A stretch of DNA of 64,000 nt, from positions 1,550,001-1,614,000 of the forward strand of contig JAJEKV010000084.1 of assembly GCA_021234155.1 (NCBI GenBank), read 5' to 3'. A program made the translations under genes and the position numbers. Positions 53,661 to 64,000 of this stretch are shown here, in pieces (position 1 is the first letter of the stretch; every line of letters starts with the position of its first letter). The stretch is from Isoetes taiwanensis (taxonomy: Eukaryota > Streptophyta > Lycopodiopsida > Isoetales > Isoetaceae). The notes under the pieces were generated by a model that saw only the letters and a list, made by a program, of their open reading frames with translations, was not told where the DNA came from and searched no databases.

Positions 53661-54721
53661 TGTGACATATTCAAATGAATACTGCTCTATTTATATAAGT
53701 GCTTCTTTATATACGACATTTGGGGTGCACATTCGGTGGTCTTTTCGTAATGCACCTTGACATGATGTTTCCGTAATAGCAATTTTGATTCCTGCCTGAG
53801 AAATGCACCTTGAGAGAGCAACATAAAGTTGACCATGTGCAAAAACTGGGGCTGGCAAATAAAGTCCAACAGTCTCTAGAGATTGGCCTTGCGACTTGTT
53901 TATTGTCATCGAGAAAGCCAAGCGGATTGGATATTGTCTCCTGGTGAATGGTATGTGTGAATCAGACGGTGTCAGGTTGATCTTTGGGAGGAGGATTGGG
54001 ATGCCTCTGAATCGACCTGTAATTATTTCCGCCCGTAGGATTCTTTGTGTTGCATGGGTGATGCGCAGGCGTGTCCCGTTGCACAATCCACCATGAGGAT
54101 ACATGTTCCTTAGCAACATCACTATTGCTCCTACCTTGATATTGAGCTTGTGAGGTGGCATTCCGGAGGGTGTGAGGTGGTTAATAAATTCAATCGGAAA
54201 ATTTCTTATGTCCTCTTCATCTTCCATGTTGAGAGTATCGATGCCGACGTATGGATGCAAATCTCCATGCAACCTTTGCAAGGTTTTATCGCTGAGTTTT
54301 AGTGTATCCTCATTTTTTGGAGATAGATTTTTCAAATAGGTGTTCTATGCTTGCTGAGTCGATGCTTGTTCCAAATACCTCATCGATAATGTTGTTCTGC
54401 GCAAATGTGCTTGGCAGCTGAACGGCATCTGCAGGGAGTGTAGGCTCGTCGTTCATCCGTTCTCCATCTCCAAGTTTTAGTAGGTAGTCAGACCATTCTC
54501 TTTCGTCTTTACGGAGACACATGTTTGTTGTCAATCTGAATGTCTTAAAATATTTCCACAGAGGGTTGCTTTTGATGCATTTTGAGAGGATTTCCATCTT
54601 TTTGGTTCGTTTGAGTACGGGTAGTTGCTGTCTAAAATCACCGCCAGCCAATACAATTATTCCTCCAAATGGTCTGGAATCGCATCGTATTTCCCTCAAG
54701 ATATTGTCAACTGCTGTGAGC

Positions 54722-54729
54722 GCATCTTA
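54722..54729. repeat. Left 8-bp target duplication of a MITE
   Basis: GCATCTTA recurs at 55200-55207. The undisturbed site is seen in Helitron copy 2 (near 59330) without the insertion. Confidence 0.88.
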
Positions 54730-55199
54730 CCCGGGGGGTTCACCTAGATTATGGGGTATGAAACATGTGAGTGCACCAAATGGGTTTTTTAATTTCCTCT
54801 CTGGTTACCGTATACGTAAGAAAAATATAAGGTTTTTATAGTTTGAATGTTGTACGGATATCAAAGGGAGTGTGGTGGCGCTAGTGTTCGATTCGTATTC
54901 ATACTGTGGTCCGTCATTTTTTATGAGCTACTATTGGGGATTCTGTGATAATATGATATGACTATGATAATATATATTATATATATACAAAATAATAGAG
55001 ATATCGTATATGTATGGAAGGGGTTGTCAAGTAAAAGTGTTTTGGCAAGTAATTATATGATATGGGCTGCATTCTTTTACAAATAATGTAGTCGTATACA
55101 AATGGTTTTTCATATGGAACTGTCGTATACAATGGGTTTTTTGGCAGCCTAAGGAACGCACATGGCATATATACCTATAATAGAGGTGAATCCCCTGGG
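54730..55199. mobile_element. MITE with 8-bp target duplication (hAT-like), 470 bp
   Basis: Terminal inverted repeats CCCGGGGGGTTCACCT and CCCAGGGGATTCACCT (14 of 16 match) and an 8-bp duplication GCATCTTA. The similarity of the ends continues weakly inward (attatgg / attatag). There is no coding capacity. An 8-bp duplication points to the hAT superfamily (or P/Merlin); the GC-rich ends are unusual for hAT. Alignment to copy 2 gives the exact empty site. Confidence 0.88.
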
Positions 55200-56314
55200 G
55201 CATCTTAATGTGTCATGCTTAATTCATCCCACACCAAAAGCGATGCTTTTCTTATTTTGTCTGCATGTTTGCTCGTGGGCCGTAGGTCGGAGGTTGATTC
55301 AGGTGTTAGCTTTAGCGGGAGCTTGAATGTAGAGTGGACTGTTTGGGCTCCTTTGAGCAGAAGGCTCGCTATACCCGTCCATGCGACTGCAATAACACCA
55401 AGCTCTCTTCCTCTCAACATGCTAATAACAGTATTAAAGACGTATGTTTTTCCAGAGCCCCCTGGCCCGTCCACGTTTATGCATGAACGTAATGGCTGAG
55501 CTCCATCAAGTGCAAGGAGAATGGCATCAGCTATTTCTTTTTGGTCTGGAGTTAATTTCACATAGCACTCATCTCCTCTAGCCTTTTCAAAGGACACATT
55601 AAAGGTCTGGCTAATTGTTGCATCATAGCACTGGTTGCGCCTAGGTCGTGGAAGCTGATATGATTGACAATTTGTTCCCTTCGCAAGGAAGATTTCATTT
55701 ATGGATAATAATGTTGCGTTGTATGCGTCTTCTTCTGACATGTCACGAGCATAATCCTCCACTAAATGGTGTTTGAACTTGCCCCATAGTTCGCGTGGAT
55801 CCGAGGGAGGCCCATAGATCCAGATGAAGGCAAATGTTTATCGCAATTGGGCAGGCATCTGAAAAGCAGCTGCATCCTCGAGCGTTCTCTCCCATTCTGG
55901 GTCACCCGCTAATAGTCCAAGTTCTTTTGCTGCTCATGAAAAGTGGTGCACTATCTTCCATTGATATTTTTGATGTCTTCGAAGCTAGTGGCTCCTTTTC
56001 CGTGCAGCAGCAATAGGCACAAGTGATATCTTTCCATGTCCTTTGGGCTAACATTATACATTCTTGAAATCAGTTTATATTTGCCCTCCCTTATTTTCCA
56101 CGTGCCCTGGCTTTTTATAAAAGTATAATGATGTGGAATTTCTGGACATGTATATTGTCGAGCTGCGGGATCAATTTTATTTAGCTCGAACTAGGCAGTG
56201 AGCATCGTGTGTTTTGTTGCAGCACGTTTCAAAGCAGCCCTTTCTTGACCTTCTTCATAATATATTGTTTGTTTGTTAGGTAAATGAACCGGTAACCTTA
56301 ACATGTTATGAGAG

Positions 56315-57404
56315 TTAGTAATGCAGTAAAATGGACTTTGAGTTCAAAAACAACAACCTATGCACAACGTGGGACGTGTGATGCATTTTGTAACCATATG
56401 TCCTCCACATTGCTTCCGGTGCAGAGATGTATCTCGTGTCAAGAAACTCTTGTATCTCGTCCCAATTGTATGCGGTCTGTGTGCTCGTCTCTGGATGTGC
56501 TGTTAATTTAATGCTTGCTCGATCATGACCTTTATGAATGTACTTGAAAATGTATTTTATGCTCCCAACAATGAAACATTGCTCCACATTTATATGGCAC
56601 ACATACTTCTTTGTGAGGTAAGCATTGTATGGGACAACCATGCTATTGTCTATCGTCCTGTTGCCTTGCTCATATTGGACATCGACGCGTCTTCTATAAT
56701 CGGGGTACCCATTCTCTTTGATTGAGGTGCTTTCAGTAAATGTTTTGGAAAATGTTTAGAACATTCCATTCTTCCAGTCTTTTCGTTTAGTTTCATGCAT
56801 CTCGAATTACGTGGTCCATGCACCATGTATTTTTTTCACAATTTCGTGCAATCAAAGTCCTCCAGTGGGTCTGTAATTCAGGATTTACCTAAATGATGAT
56901 ATCATAACTCAAATAACAATGTGATGTACATACCTGGTATTTCTGCGCTCGTGATCTTATCGATGTCATCGCTATCGCGTATTTTGTCTGCCTGTTCCAG
57001 TATCAACAGCATATGACAGTGTGGTAAACCTCGCTTTTGGTACTCAATTGTATATATATACACTTTAATTTTTCCAAAAATGTCTCTTTCTAAAATGTCA
57101 TGGAAAATTGTCATTAATTTCGTGTGGTATACGCGGGCGACCACGTCTGGTCTATCCTCTGGTGACTGGCCCGCCTCTAAGTTATTTGTGATCTCTGGCC
57201 AATTCGTGTTGCATGTGCATGTGACAAATAGGTCAGGTTTTCTAATATCCTTATCAACGCTATGGAATCTTGGTAGTTTTGTTCCATGGCACGTGCACCA
57301 CCAATAAATGACGAAGGTAAGGTGACCAATCTTCCAGCACTCAACCCTTGTGCCTCTGCCTCATGGTTCACGTAGTCCATCAAGCTTTCGTTGACGCCGC
57401 TCAT
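56315..57404 (-). pseudogene. Helitron N-terminal and Rep region, copy 1
   Basis: 57404-57177 has GRLVTLPSSFIGGARAMEQN, the Rep lead-in. 57144-56902 has TIEYQKRGLPHCHMLLIL, the H-x-H metal-binding motif of rolling-circle (HUH) Rep. 56641-56315 has MVVPYNAYLTKKYVCHINVE, then IKYIFKYIHKGHDRAS, the conserved segment that follows. The Rep Tyr motif is not clearly kept. Frame breaks show a dead copy. Confidence 0.88.
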
Positions 57405-57418
57405 GGCCCCGCCACATC

Positions 57419-57448
57419 AGCTGAAAATTTTAGGCAAAATTTTCAGCT
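57419..57448. repeat. Short perfect hairpin
   Basis: agctgaaaatttt-aggc-aaaattttcagct: a 13-bp perfect stem with a 4-nt loop. It lies just outside the inverted-repeat element that follows. Confidence 0.9.
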
Positions 57449-57463
57449 CACCCAAATTCGCCG

Positions 57464-58374
57464 ACGAAATTTTAGCCACCTTGAAATTTTTCCCTTTCTT
57501 GCCCGGAGGCTCCTTGGCGCCAGAGTAGTTACGGGCTGATTCTTGGAACTTTTGTATAGATTAGAGTTGTAAGATGCTAGATCTCATTGGCAGAAGATGA
57601 GCGCTTCCCATCGCCATGATTTTTGGCGAGTTTTTGAGGATTTAGAGAGTTTTTGCCAAAGAGTTAAGGGTTTTGGCAATTTTTTGGGAGTTTTGGAGGA
57701 TCTTGGACCGTCTTGGCGACTCTGGAGTAACTTAGCTATTTTTATGCAGTGGCATTTAGGCCAGGAAGTTTTAATTTATGCTTTCGTGCTATGTTTTCAT
57801 GATTTTTCCTTCCTAACTGTCTTTTTCTTGCAGATCTTGCTTGTTATCAAGGAAGGAAGTGCATGCAAATAAGTCATCTATGGGGAGATCTGTTCACGAA
57901 AATGTTGCCAGCAATTCTAAAAGGGCAAGAGAAATAGAACAAGGCTTTAGGCTTTCTTATAGTCTGTATGCGCTTGGCTATCATCACCCGTTTGCGTCTT
58001 CTCTGCCCATACTAGTTTTTATTCGCCCTTTGCTGCATCTGTTCTTTGTTCTTTGGACCATTGATTGATAAAATGCAAGGAAAATGCCATGGAAATGACC
58101 TGCGCAGAGAGGACCCCGAAAAATTGTGGGATGAAGCTGAGATGTCACTGAAAACTCTGTATTTGAAAATGATATTATCTGTTTTGATCTGAAATGATAT
58201 GATTTGAAACTCTGTAATGATCTGTTTTGGCTTTGTATGCAAGTTTTGGTTTAAACTTCAAGTTTTGGTTACTGGAAGTTTTAGACCTTGAAATGAACAG
58301 GCAATCACCTTGAAATTTCGCCTTGAAAAATCAAGGCGATTTACCCTATAATTTCAAGGTGGCTAAAATTTCGT
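57464..58374. repeat. Inverted-repeat-bounded segment between the Helitron copies
   Basis: The 25-bp arms 57464-57488 and 58350-58374 are perfect complements (cgaaattttagccaccttga). The interior of about 860 bp has Gly/Phe-rich tttttggcga-type repeats, a 3' splice-like tttttcttgcag near 57830 and short unrecognised ORFs. It could be a non-autonomous DNA transposon or foldback element. The right arm runs straight into Helitron copy 2. Confidence 0.65.
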
Positions 58375-59806
58375 AATAGCAATTTTGATACCTGTTTGAG
58401 AAGTGCACCTTGAGAGAGCAACATGGAGTTGGCCATGTACAAAAAGTGGAGCTAACAAATAAAGCCTAACAGTCTCTAGAGATTGGCCTTGCAACTTGTT
58501 TATTGTCATCGAGAAAGCCAAACGGATTGGGTACTGTCTCCTAATGAACGATATGTGCGAATCAGACGCCGTCAGATTGATCTTTGGAAGGAGGATTGGG
58601 GTGCCTTTGAATTTTCCTGTAATTATTTCCACCAGTAGGATTCTTTGTGTTGCATGGGTGATGCACGGTGTGTTCCATTGCACAGTCGACCCTGAGGATA
58701 CATGTTCCTTAGCAACATCACTATTGCCCCTAACTTGATGTTGAGCTTGTGAGGCGGCATTCCGGAGGGTGTGAGGTGGTTAATAAATTCAATCGAAAAA
58801 TTTCGGATGTCCTCTTCATCTTCGGTATTGAGAGTATCGATGCCGATGTATGGATGCAGATCTCCATGCAACCTTTGTAAGGTCTTGCCGCTGAGTTTTA
58901 GTGTATCCTCATTTTTTGGAGATAGTATGGATTTTTCAAATAGATGTTCCATACTTGCTGAGTCGATGCTTGTTCCAAATACTCCATCGATAATGTTATT
59001 CTGTGCAATGCATGTGCTTGGCAGCTGAACGGCATCTGCAGGGAGTGTAGGCTCGTCGTTCATCCGTTCTTCATCTCCAAGTTTTAGTAGGTATTTAGAC
59101 CATTATTTTTCGTCTTTATGGAGACGGAGGTTTGTTGTCAATTTGAATGTCCTAAATATTTCCATAGAGGATTACTTTTGATGCATTTTGAGAGGATCTC
59201 CATCTTTTTGGCTCGTTTGATTACAGGTAGTTGCTGTCTAAAATTGCCGCCAGCCAATACAATCATTGCTCCAAAAGGTCTGGAATCGCATCGAGTTTCC
59301 CTCAGGATAGTGTCAACTGCTGTGAGTGCATCGGAATGTGTCATGCTCAGTTCATCCCATACCAAAAGTGATGCTTTTCTTATTTTGTCTGCCTGCTTGC
59401 TCGTGGATCGTAGGTCAGAGGTTGCTTCAGGTGTTAGATTTAGCGGGAGCTTGAATGTAGAGTGCACTGTGTATGCTCCTTTCAGCAAAAGGCTTGCTAT
59501 ACCCGTCCATGCGACTGCGATAACACCAAGCTCTTTTCCCCTTAACATGCTGATAACGGTATTAAAGATATATGTTTTTCCAGAGGCCCCAGGCCCGTCT
59601 ACGTTTATGCATGAACATAATAATTGAGTTCCATCAATTGCAAGGAGAACATCAAAGGGTACATCAAAGGCCTGACTGATTGTTGAATCATAGTGCTGGT
59701 TTCGCCTAGGTCGTGGAAGCTGATACGATTGACAATTTGTTCCGTTTGCAAGGAAGATTTCATTCATGGATAATAATGCTGCATTGTATGCATCTTCCTC
59801 TGACAT
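58372..59806 (-). pseudogene. Helitron PIF1-like helicase domain, copy 2
   Basis: The 59806-59138 piece has Walker A as GPGASGKTYIF (GG changed to GA), HSTFKLPLNLTPEATSDLRS, VWDELSMTHSDALTAVDTIL and LAGGNFRQQLPV (D changed to N). 59063-58623 and 58683-58363 hold the C-terminal motifs (GAIVMLLRN, RQYPIRLAFSMTINK, LQGQSLETVRLYLL). Frame breaks near 59140 and 58650. Between A-motif and the upstream region about 30 codons are lost relative to copy 1. Confidence 0.88.
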
Positions 59807-60132
59807 GTCACGGGCAATAATCCTCTGTTAAATGGTACTTGAACTTGTCCCATAGTGTGCGTGGATCCGAATACAGATGAAGACGAATGTTTGCCGCAGT
59901 TGGGCAGGCATCTGAAAAGCAGCTGCATCCTCGAGCGTTCTCTCCCATTCTGCGTCATCTCCTAATAGTCCAAGTTCTTTTGTTGTCTCATGAAATATAG
60001 TGCATTGTCTTCCATTAATATTTTTCATGTCCTCGAAGCTAGTGATTCCTTTTCTGTGTAGGAGCAATAAACGCAAGTGATATCTTTCCATGTCCTTTGT
60101 GCTGACATTATACATTCTTGAAATCAGTTTAT

Positions 60133-60145
60133 ATTTTCCCTCCCT
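60133..60145. repeat. Left target-site duplication of a poly(A) retrocopy
   Basis: attttccctccct recurs at 60656-60668 after an A-run. Confidence 0.92.
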
Positions 60146-60655
60146 TCTGTCAAGACAGAATTGATCATGATTCGAACGCTTAAGCGTGTGCTCGATGATG
60201 AGGATATATGGCAGTTCAAGCATGAGCTTAAGCATTATTTCGAGGAGAAGCTTCGGATTTGTGAATCGTGTCGAGATTCGTGGATCCTCCACATCTTGGA
60301 CGCATCTGCATATGGAGCTGGGGAGCTGGACTATCTTCTTTTCAAATATACTGATCAGGCTTTTGCCATCATCACCTTAGATGGTGTGAATGAAGACTGA
60401 GATAGCAGATGCAGAAACCTTGAAACTATAATCCTTTCATGTTTCCTATATAGCTATGTTTTTAATTTCCTGTGGCTTAAGTACCTAAAACAGTGGTTTA
60501 ATTTTGATTATATTCCCTCCTCTGGAGTGTATGGCCGGTTTTTAAGCATGGCCTATTAAACAAGGACTCTCCTGGAGCCTCCTTGTTCTTTTGTATTACT
60601 ATGTATTTGCATGTAATATAATATCACTACCGTTACTTCAAAAAAAAAAAAAAAA
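60146..60655 (+). mobile_element. Poly(A)-tailed retrocopy, probably L1-related or L1-mobilised
   Basis: A 510-bp insertion in Helitron copy 2 with a 13-bp target duplication and an A-tail (60640-60655). The 3' UTR (ttgttcttttgtatta, then taatataatatcactacc and ACTTCA before the A-run) resembles the 3' end of the full L1 (cttcttgtattttttct, attaatattagttaatgtga, CCTTCA). It carries an ORF not seen in the other L1 copies. Confidence 0.88.
60161..60400 (+). CDS. ORF within the retrocopy, unknown (about 79 aa)
   Basis: An acidic and basic helical segment (RTLKRVLDDEDIWQFKHELK, HYFEEKLRICESC) then SWILHILDASAYGAGELDYL and a C-terminal end FAIITLDGVNED. It is probably the C-terminus of a longer protein, truncated by the insertion's 5' end. 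I do not recognise it; candidates are the end of an L1 ORF2 variant or a host mRNA copied by L1. Confidence 0.35.
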   Translation: MIMIRTLKRVLDDEDIWQFKHELKHYFEEKLRICESCRDSWILHILDASAYGAGELDYLLFKYTDQAFAIITLDGVNED

Positions 60656-60668
60656 ATTTTCCCTCCCT
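60656..60668. repeat. Right target-site duplication of the retrocopy
   Basis: Exact copy of 60133-60145; helicase-side sequence resumes after it as in Helitron copy 1. Confidence 0.92.
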
Positions 60669-60787
60669 CATCTTCCATATGCCCTCGTTCTTTATAAAAG
60701 TGTAATGATGTGGAATTTCTGGATATGTATATTGTCGAGCAGCGGGATCAATTTTATTTTATTTCATGTGTTTTGTTGCAGCACGTT

Positions 60788-61456
60788 TTAAGGCAACCCG
60801 TTCTTGACCTTCTTCATAGTATATTGTCTGTTTGTTAGGCAAATGAACAGGCAACCTGGATATAATATGAGGGTCAGTAATAGTAAAATGCATCCCGAGT
60901 TCAAAAATAACAACCTATGCACAACGTGGGATGTGTGACGGATTTTGTAACCATATGTCCTCCACATTGCTTCCGGTGCAGAAATATATCTCGTGTCAAG
61001 AAACTCTTGTATCTCATCCCAATTGTACGTGGTCGGCATGCCAGTGTTTAGATGTGCTGTTAATTTAATGCTTGCTCGATCATGACCTTTATGAATGTAC
61101 TTGAAAATATATTTTATGTTCCCAATGCTGAAACATTGCTCCACATTTATATGACACACATACTTCTCTGTGAGGTAAGCATTGTATGGGACAACCATAA
61201 TGTTGTCTATCGTCCTGTTCCCGTGCAAATATTGGACACTGGCGCGTCTTCTATATTTGGGGTATCCGTTTTCTTTGATTGAGGTGCTTTCAGTAAATGC
61301 TTTTGGAAAGCCTTTGAAACATTCCATTCTTCTAGTCCTTTCATTTAGTTTCATGCACCTCGAGTTACAGGGTCCATGCACCATGAATCTTTTCACAATT
61401 TCATGCAATTCAGTGTCCTCCAGTGGGTCTGCAATATAGGGTTTATCGCCTCTCAC
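60788..61456 (-). pseudogene. Helitron-like N-terminal region, copy 2
   Basis: A nearly continuous 222-codon frame: IADPLEDTELHEIVKRFMVH-GP, RMECFKGFPKAFTE, YPKYRRR, then MVVPYNAYLTEKYVCHINVE, IKYIFKYIHKGHDRAS and YISAPEAMWRTYGYK. This is the segment between Rep and helicase in plant Helitron proteins. The frame is better preserved than in copy 1, and the HUH part to its right is absent. Confidence 0.88.
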
Positions 61457-61680
61457 ATTCTCTCTCTAGCGCCTTGCTCACATTCTCTCTCTAGCGCCTT
61501 GCTCACATTCTCTCTCTAGCGCCTTGCTCACATTCTCTCTCTAGACACTTTCTCTCTCTAGACACTTTCTCCCTCTAGCCTTCTCTTTTCCACTGTCTCT
61601 CTAGCCTTGCTTTTTCACTCTCTCTCTAGCCTTGCTTTTTCACACTCTCTCTCTATATCCCATCAAGGCGACCCATGGCG
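61457..61680. repeat. CT-rich tandem repeat, 25-bp unit
   Basis: cacattctctctctagcgcc with ttgct occurs about four times (61457-61555), then decays into ctctctctagacactttct and ctctctagccttgctttttc units. It abuts the truncated edge of Helitron copy 2. Confidence 0.9.
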
Positions 61681-64000
61681 CGCCAATAGAGTGTTCCAGG
61701 TTCTAGAACACTCAAAATCGCTGGATATGTCACCTTCTGTTTCTTCCTTGCAATTCGTTGGATGTGTCGCCTTCTGTACTTAAAATTCGCTGGATGTGTC
61801 TGTTGAGGGTAATCCTGGCAAAACCCTCAACTAGAATGGTTTAGGACCTCCAGGTTGCTTCAGGCAACCACTCTGAACCTAAATTTTGCAAAAACTTCTC
61901 ACCACAAGCCTGTTAGTACAGCTTTCCCATTTCAAGAAAAAACTCTGTACTCTCTTTTTCAATACCAAGTGCAAATAACTGGAGGTTTTATCTTGAAGAA
62001 TGTATGAATGTGATCCCAACAAATAGTATTAAAAATGTGCAAGACCTTTTTTGAAGTCAGACTATTCTAGATACTTGAAAATTATATGCCTGACCTAGTC
62101 AAACACTGGTCAATACCCTCGGCAGAGAGCAGAAATTCTCAGATGTTTTGTGAAATATTCTTTTTGATCTGGGACAACTGTGACTAATCAAATTGTTATT
62201 GTAGACGACGTGCAACACCTCTTTTGGATTTATTTAGAATCTTTGGATGAATGGGGAGTAATTTGCCACCGACCTTGATTGTGTTTTTGATGATGAGAGA
62301 TATTTATCTAGATGTTTTTGCTTTTCCCCGAGACAAAATAAAAGAGAATTCTTGGGATCTTGATAACAATAGATGGACCGGACTTTATGTTAGAGGAGTT
62401 TGTAGCGAAAAGATAGGTTTTGACTCTTATCGATAACTAGAACTTAGTTTTGACTAATGTTTATATTTTTACTGCTTTTCTTTGGATGCGGGGGCGACTA
62501 TTCCTATGAAGCCTAAGCGGGGATCTTACTAATATCCAATGGGATTAAAAACTAGAACAATATTTAGCAGAAATGCATAAATTTCCTTGAAAAGAAAGTT
62601 GAGAAAAGAGAATTATACCAAAGTCGGATTTTCATTCACTTGACAATCATAACAGGAGTCTCACATAACTTCAAATGGCTCACAATTCATGAGCCAATAA
62701 TACTTCCGGGATCGGACAGAATATTTGATCAGCTTTACTGCTCAATCGAGTAAATTGATGCAGCAAGGAAGGTCAAATCCACAAGCAGAAGATCGCACTG
62801 ACATGTATTTCGTATCAACAATCTCCCAAATGCGCAAAAGCCCTTGAAATTTTCTGAATCGATTTGCCCCCCTTTTGAAAATGCTCTGTTCTGTTTCAAT
62901 TCTTGCAAAATCCAACAGATTACTCGTCGTTTAGCACAGGCTTAGGGTTCTTGAGGTCACTCAGGTTAAATCGGGAGGATATAGTCATGATTAGGTAGTT
63001 TCCAGCTGCTAAAAATCCGTTTCTTGGCCTGCAAATTTTAGGGTTCTTGATTTTTCTTGCGAAGAAATATCCCACAGGCAGGAATGAAAAAGTGGGCCAA
63101 GGTATAAATATAGATCCATTTCCCTGTTTATTGATTACGTGGTCTCCTCCCACGCCAAGCTCGGCTCGTGTTTCGACTTGGCATGCCAGGGGGGATGCCA
63201 CTTGGCAGAGGATGAGAGGGTAGATAGATGGGGGGTAGATGTAGGTAGGTTTTACCATTTTTTCAATGAGGCACGTTTCCCAAGGAAGCCATTTAGAAGG
63301 TCAATATAAACTCTTTTTCAAAATGTTTGTGCCGGTGGCATGATTTCATGAGGGCTACCAGGTGGTATCATCAAATTTTTGAATGGAATACTTTGATTTT
63401 TTGGTGGAAAAAATAAATGAAGTGACTAGGCCTGGGACTTGGTGAGGTGGCAAAAATGATGATGATGTGGCACTTAAGGGTTGGTAACCATCTTTTCCCC
63501 TAGTCAAAATGATTTTTTGGTGAGGTGGCATGAAGTATGGATGATGTGGATGACACGTGTGATGTGAGTGGTGAAGTGGAATTATGAATGATGAAGTGGA
63601 TGTTATAACTTCTGCAATTTTTACATGGAATGCTACTAGGGAGTTCACCTCTTGCATAGTTGGACAAATCTTGTTTTTTTTTGTCCTTCTTTTGTAAGAC
63701 CTAGTAGATATTTAGAACCTAGGTATTCTTGAAATGAATTCATGGGTTTCATTTGACTAGGGAAAAAAATGTTACCAACACCATAGTATGTAATGAGAGG
63801 AGATGGAGATGTGGGAAAAAAAAAAAAGGCTAGACATGGAATGGAGAAGATGATTCAAGACATAGAATGGAAGAGAATGGCTAGGCAATTCTTCAAGAAC
63901 CTTAAGAATATCAAACTTCAATGCTCAAATGGTGAACAAGATATCATACCAAGTTGTGACCTTGCAATCTTCAATGGGGTATCGAATTTTAGTAACTTGC
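61681..64000. other. Intergenic, no gene seen
   Basis: ORFs at 62251-62436 and 62920-63258 have no recognised domain. A stretch at 63430-63610 is rich in gatgatgtgg and gtgaagtgg words, a low-complexity imperfect repeat. Confidence 0.45.

Larger units (their letters stand above)
53691..55762 (-). pseudogene. Helitron PIF1-like helicase domain, copy 1
   Basis: Three pieces, 55762-55205, 54699-54310 and 54335-53691. The first has Walker A GPGGSGKTYVFNTV, then AWTGIASLLLKGAQTVHSTF, and the Walker B box LLVWDELSMTH. The second has LAGGDFRQQLPVL. The last has GAIVMLLRN, IPFTRRQYPIRLAFSMTINK, SQGQSLETVGLYL and HGQLYVALSR. These are the motifs of SF1B PIF1 helicases in order. A MITE (54730-55199) separates the first two pieces, and a frameshift lies near 54320. 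Confidence 0.92.
53620..57404 (-). mobile_element. Helitron, copy 1 (Rep/helicase), minus strand
   Basis: From right to left it holds Helitron N-terminal, Rep, then helicase sequence, and ends in a proper hairpin/CTAG terminus. The 5' terminus was not found; recognisable Rep sequence stops at 57404, where inverted-repeat DNA begins. A 470-bp element with an 8-bp target duplication sits inside the helicase. Frame breaks throughout. Copy 2 at 58372-61456 is about 85-90 percent similar by eye. Confidence 0.88.
58372..61456 (-). mobile_element. Helitron-derived segment, copy 2, minus strand
   Basis: Same content and orientation as copy 1 but truncated at both ends: the hairpin/CTAG terminus and about the first 80 bp are absent, and the Rep HUH region is missing. 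It lacks the MITE of copy 1 but has its own 510-bp insertion (60146-60655). The right edge joins CT-rich tandem repeats. Confidence 0.85.

Noticed and set aside
61457..61680. CRISPR-like array
   Set aside because: Units are directly adjacent without unique spacers and lie in a plant nuclear context; it is a simple tandem repeat.
62920..63258. 112-aa ORF on the minus strand
   Set aside because: No domain, composition like intergenic DNA, no promoter or splice context.

Overview
This is nuclear DNA of a land plant. The evidence is two plant-type genes (a GT29 sialyltransferase-like protein and a small two-exon gene with a W-L-P-x-x-P-G-x-S-Y-W-x-P-P core), fragments of a nepenthesin-type aspartic protease and a UDP-glycosyltransferase, and plant-type mobile DNA (L1 LINEs, a chromodomain Ty3/gypsy element, Met-tRNA-primed LTR elements, Helitron). 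The low gene density and deep nesting of repeats suggest a large genome such as a gymnosperm or fern, but the sequence alone does not settle the lineage.

Layout. 1-5500: an L1-derived element that carries only ORF1 (1501-3362, minus, 17-bp target duplication), then a small ORF with G-boxes and a TATA box. 5533-6921: the intact GT29 gene (minus). 8364-8830: a diverged tandem repeat. 9540-14650: two opposed fragments of one LINE family. 15551-15762: a long tetranucleotide microsatellite. 17469-24396: an aspartic protease pseudogene split by a 2.4-kb LTR element whose two LTRs are identical (18008-20412), next to a second related LTR element (21555-24391). Neither element has a recognisable pol; both carry novel ORFs. 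25054-37190: a 6.2-kb L1 with a perfect 20-bp target duplication, itself split by a 5.9-kb gypsy element on the opposite strand (25721-31622). 37191-42060: mostly empty, with one weak DCD-like remnant. 42374-47228: a region bounded by an inverted repeat, holding a UDP-glycosyltransferase pseudogene and a cysteine-rich ORF. 47699-48145: a 5'-truncated L1. 50869-51954: the intact small two-exon gene. 52762-61456: LINE remains, then two Helitron-derived Rep/helicase copies (minus), each hit by a different later insertion. 61457-64000: CT-rich tandem repeats and no gene.

Only two genes look functional. The rest is a layered record of transposition. The order of several events can be read from target duplications: L1 before gypsy; aspartic protease before LTR element 1; Helitron before an 8-bp-TSD MITE in one copy and before an L1-tailed retrocopy in the other. 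The most novel items are the pair of pol-less LTR elements with their own ORFs (one with an AT-hook), the ORF1-only L1 with three in-frame TAG codons, and a tRNA-like cassette inside the gypsy LTRs.
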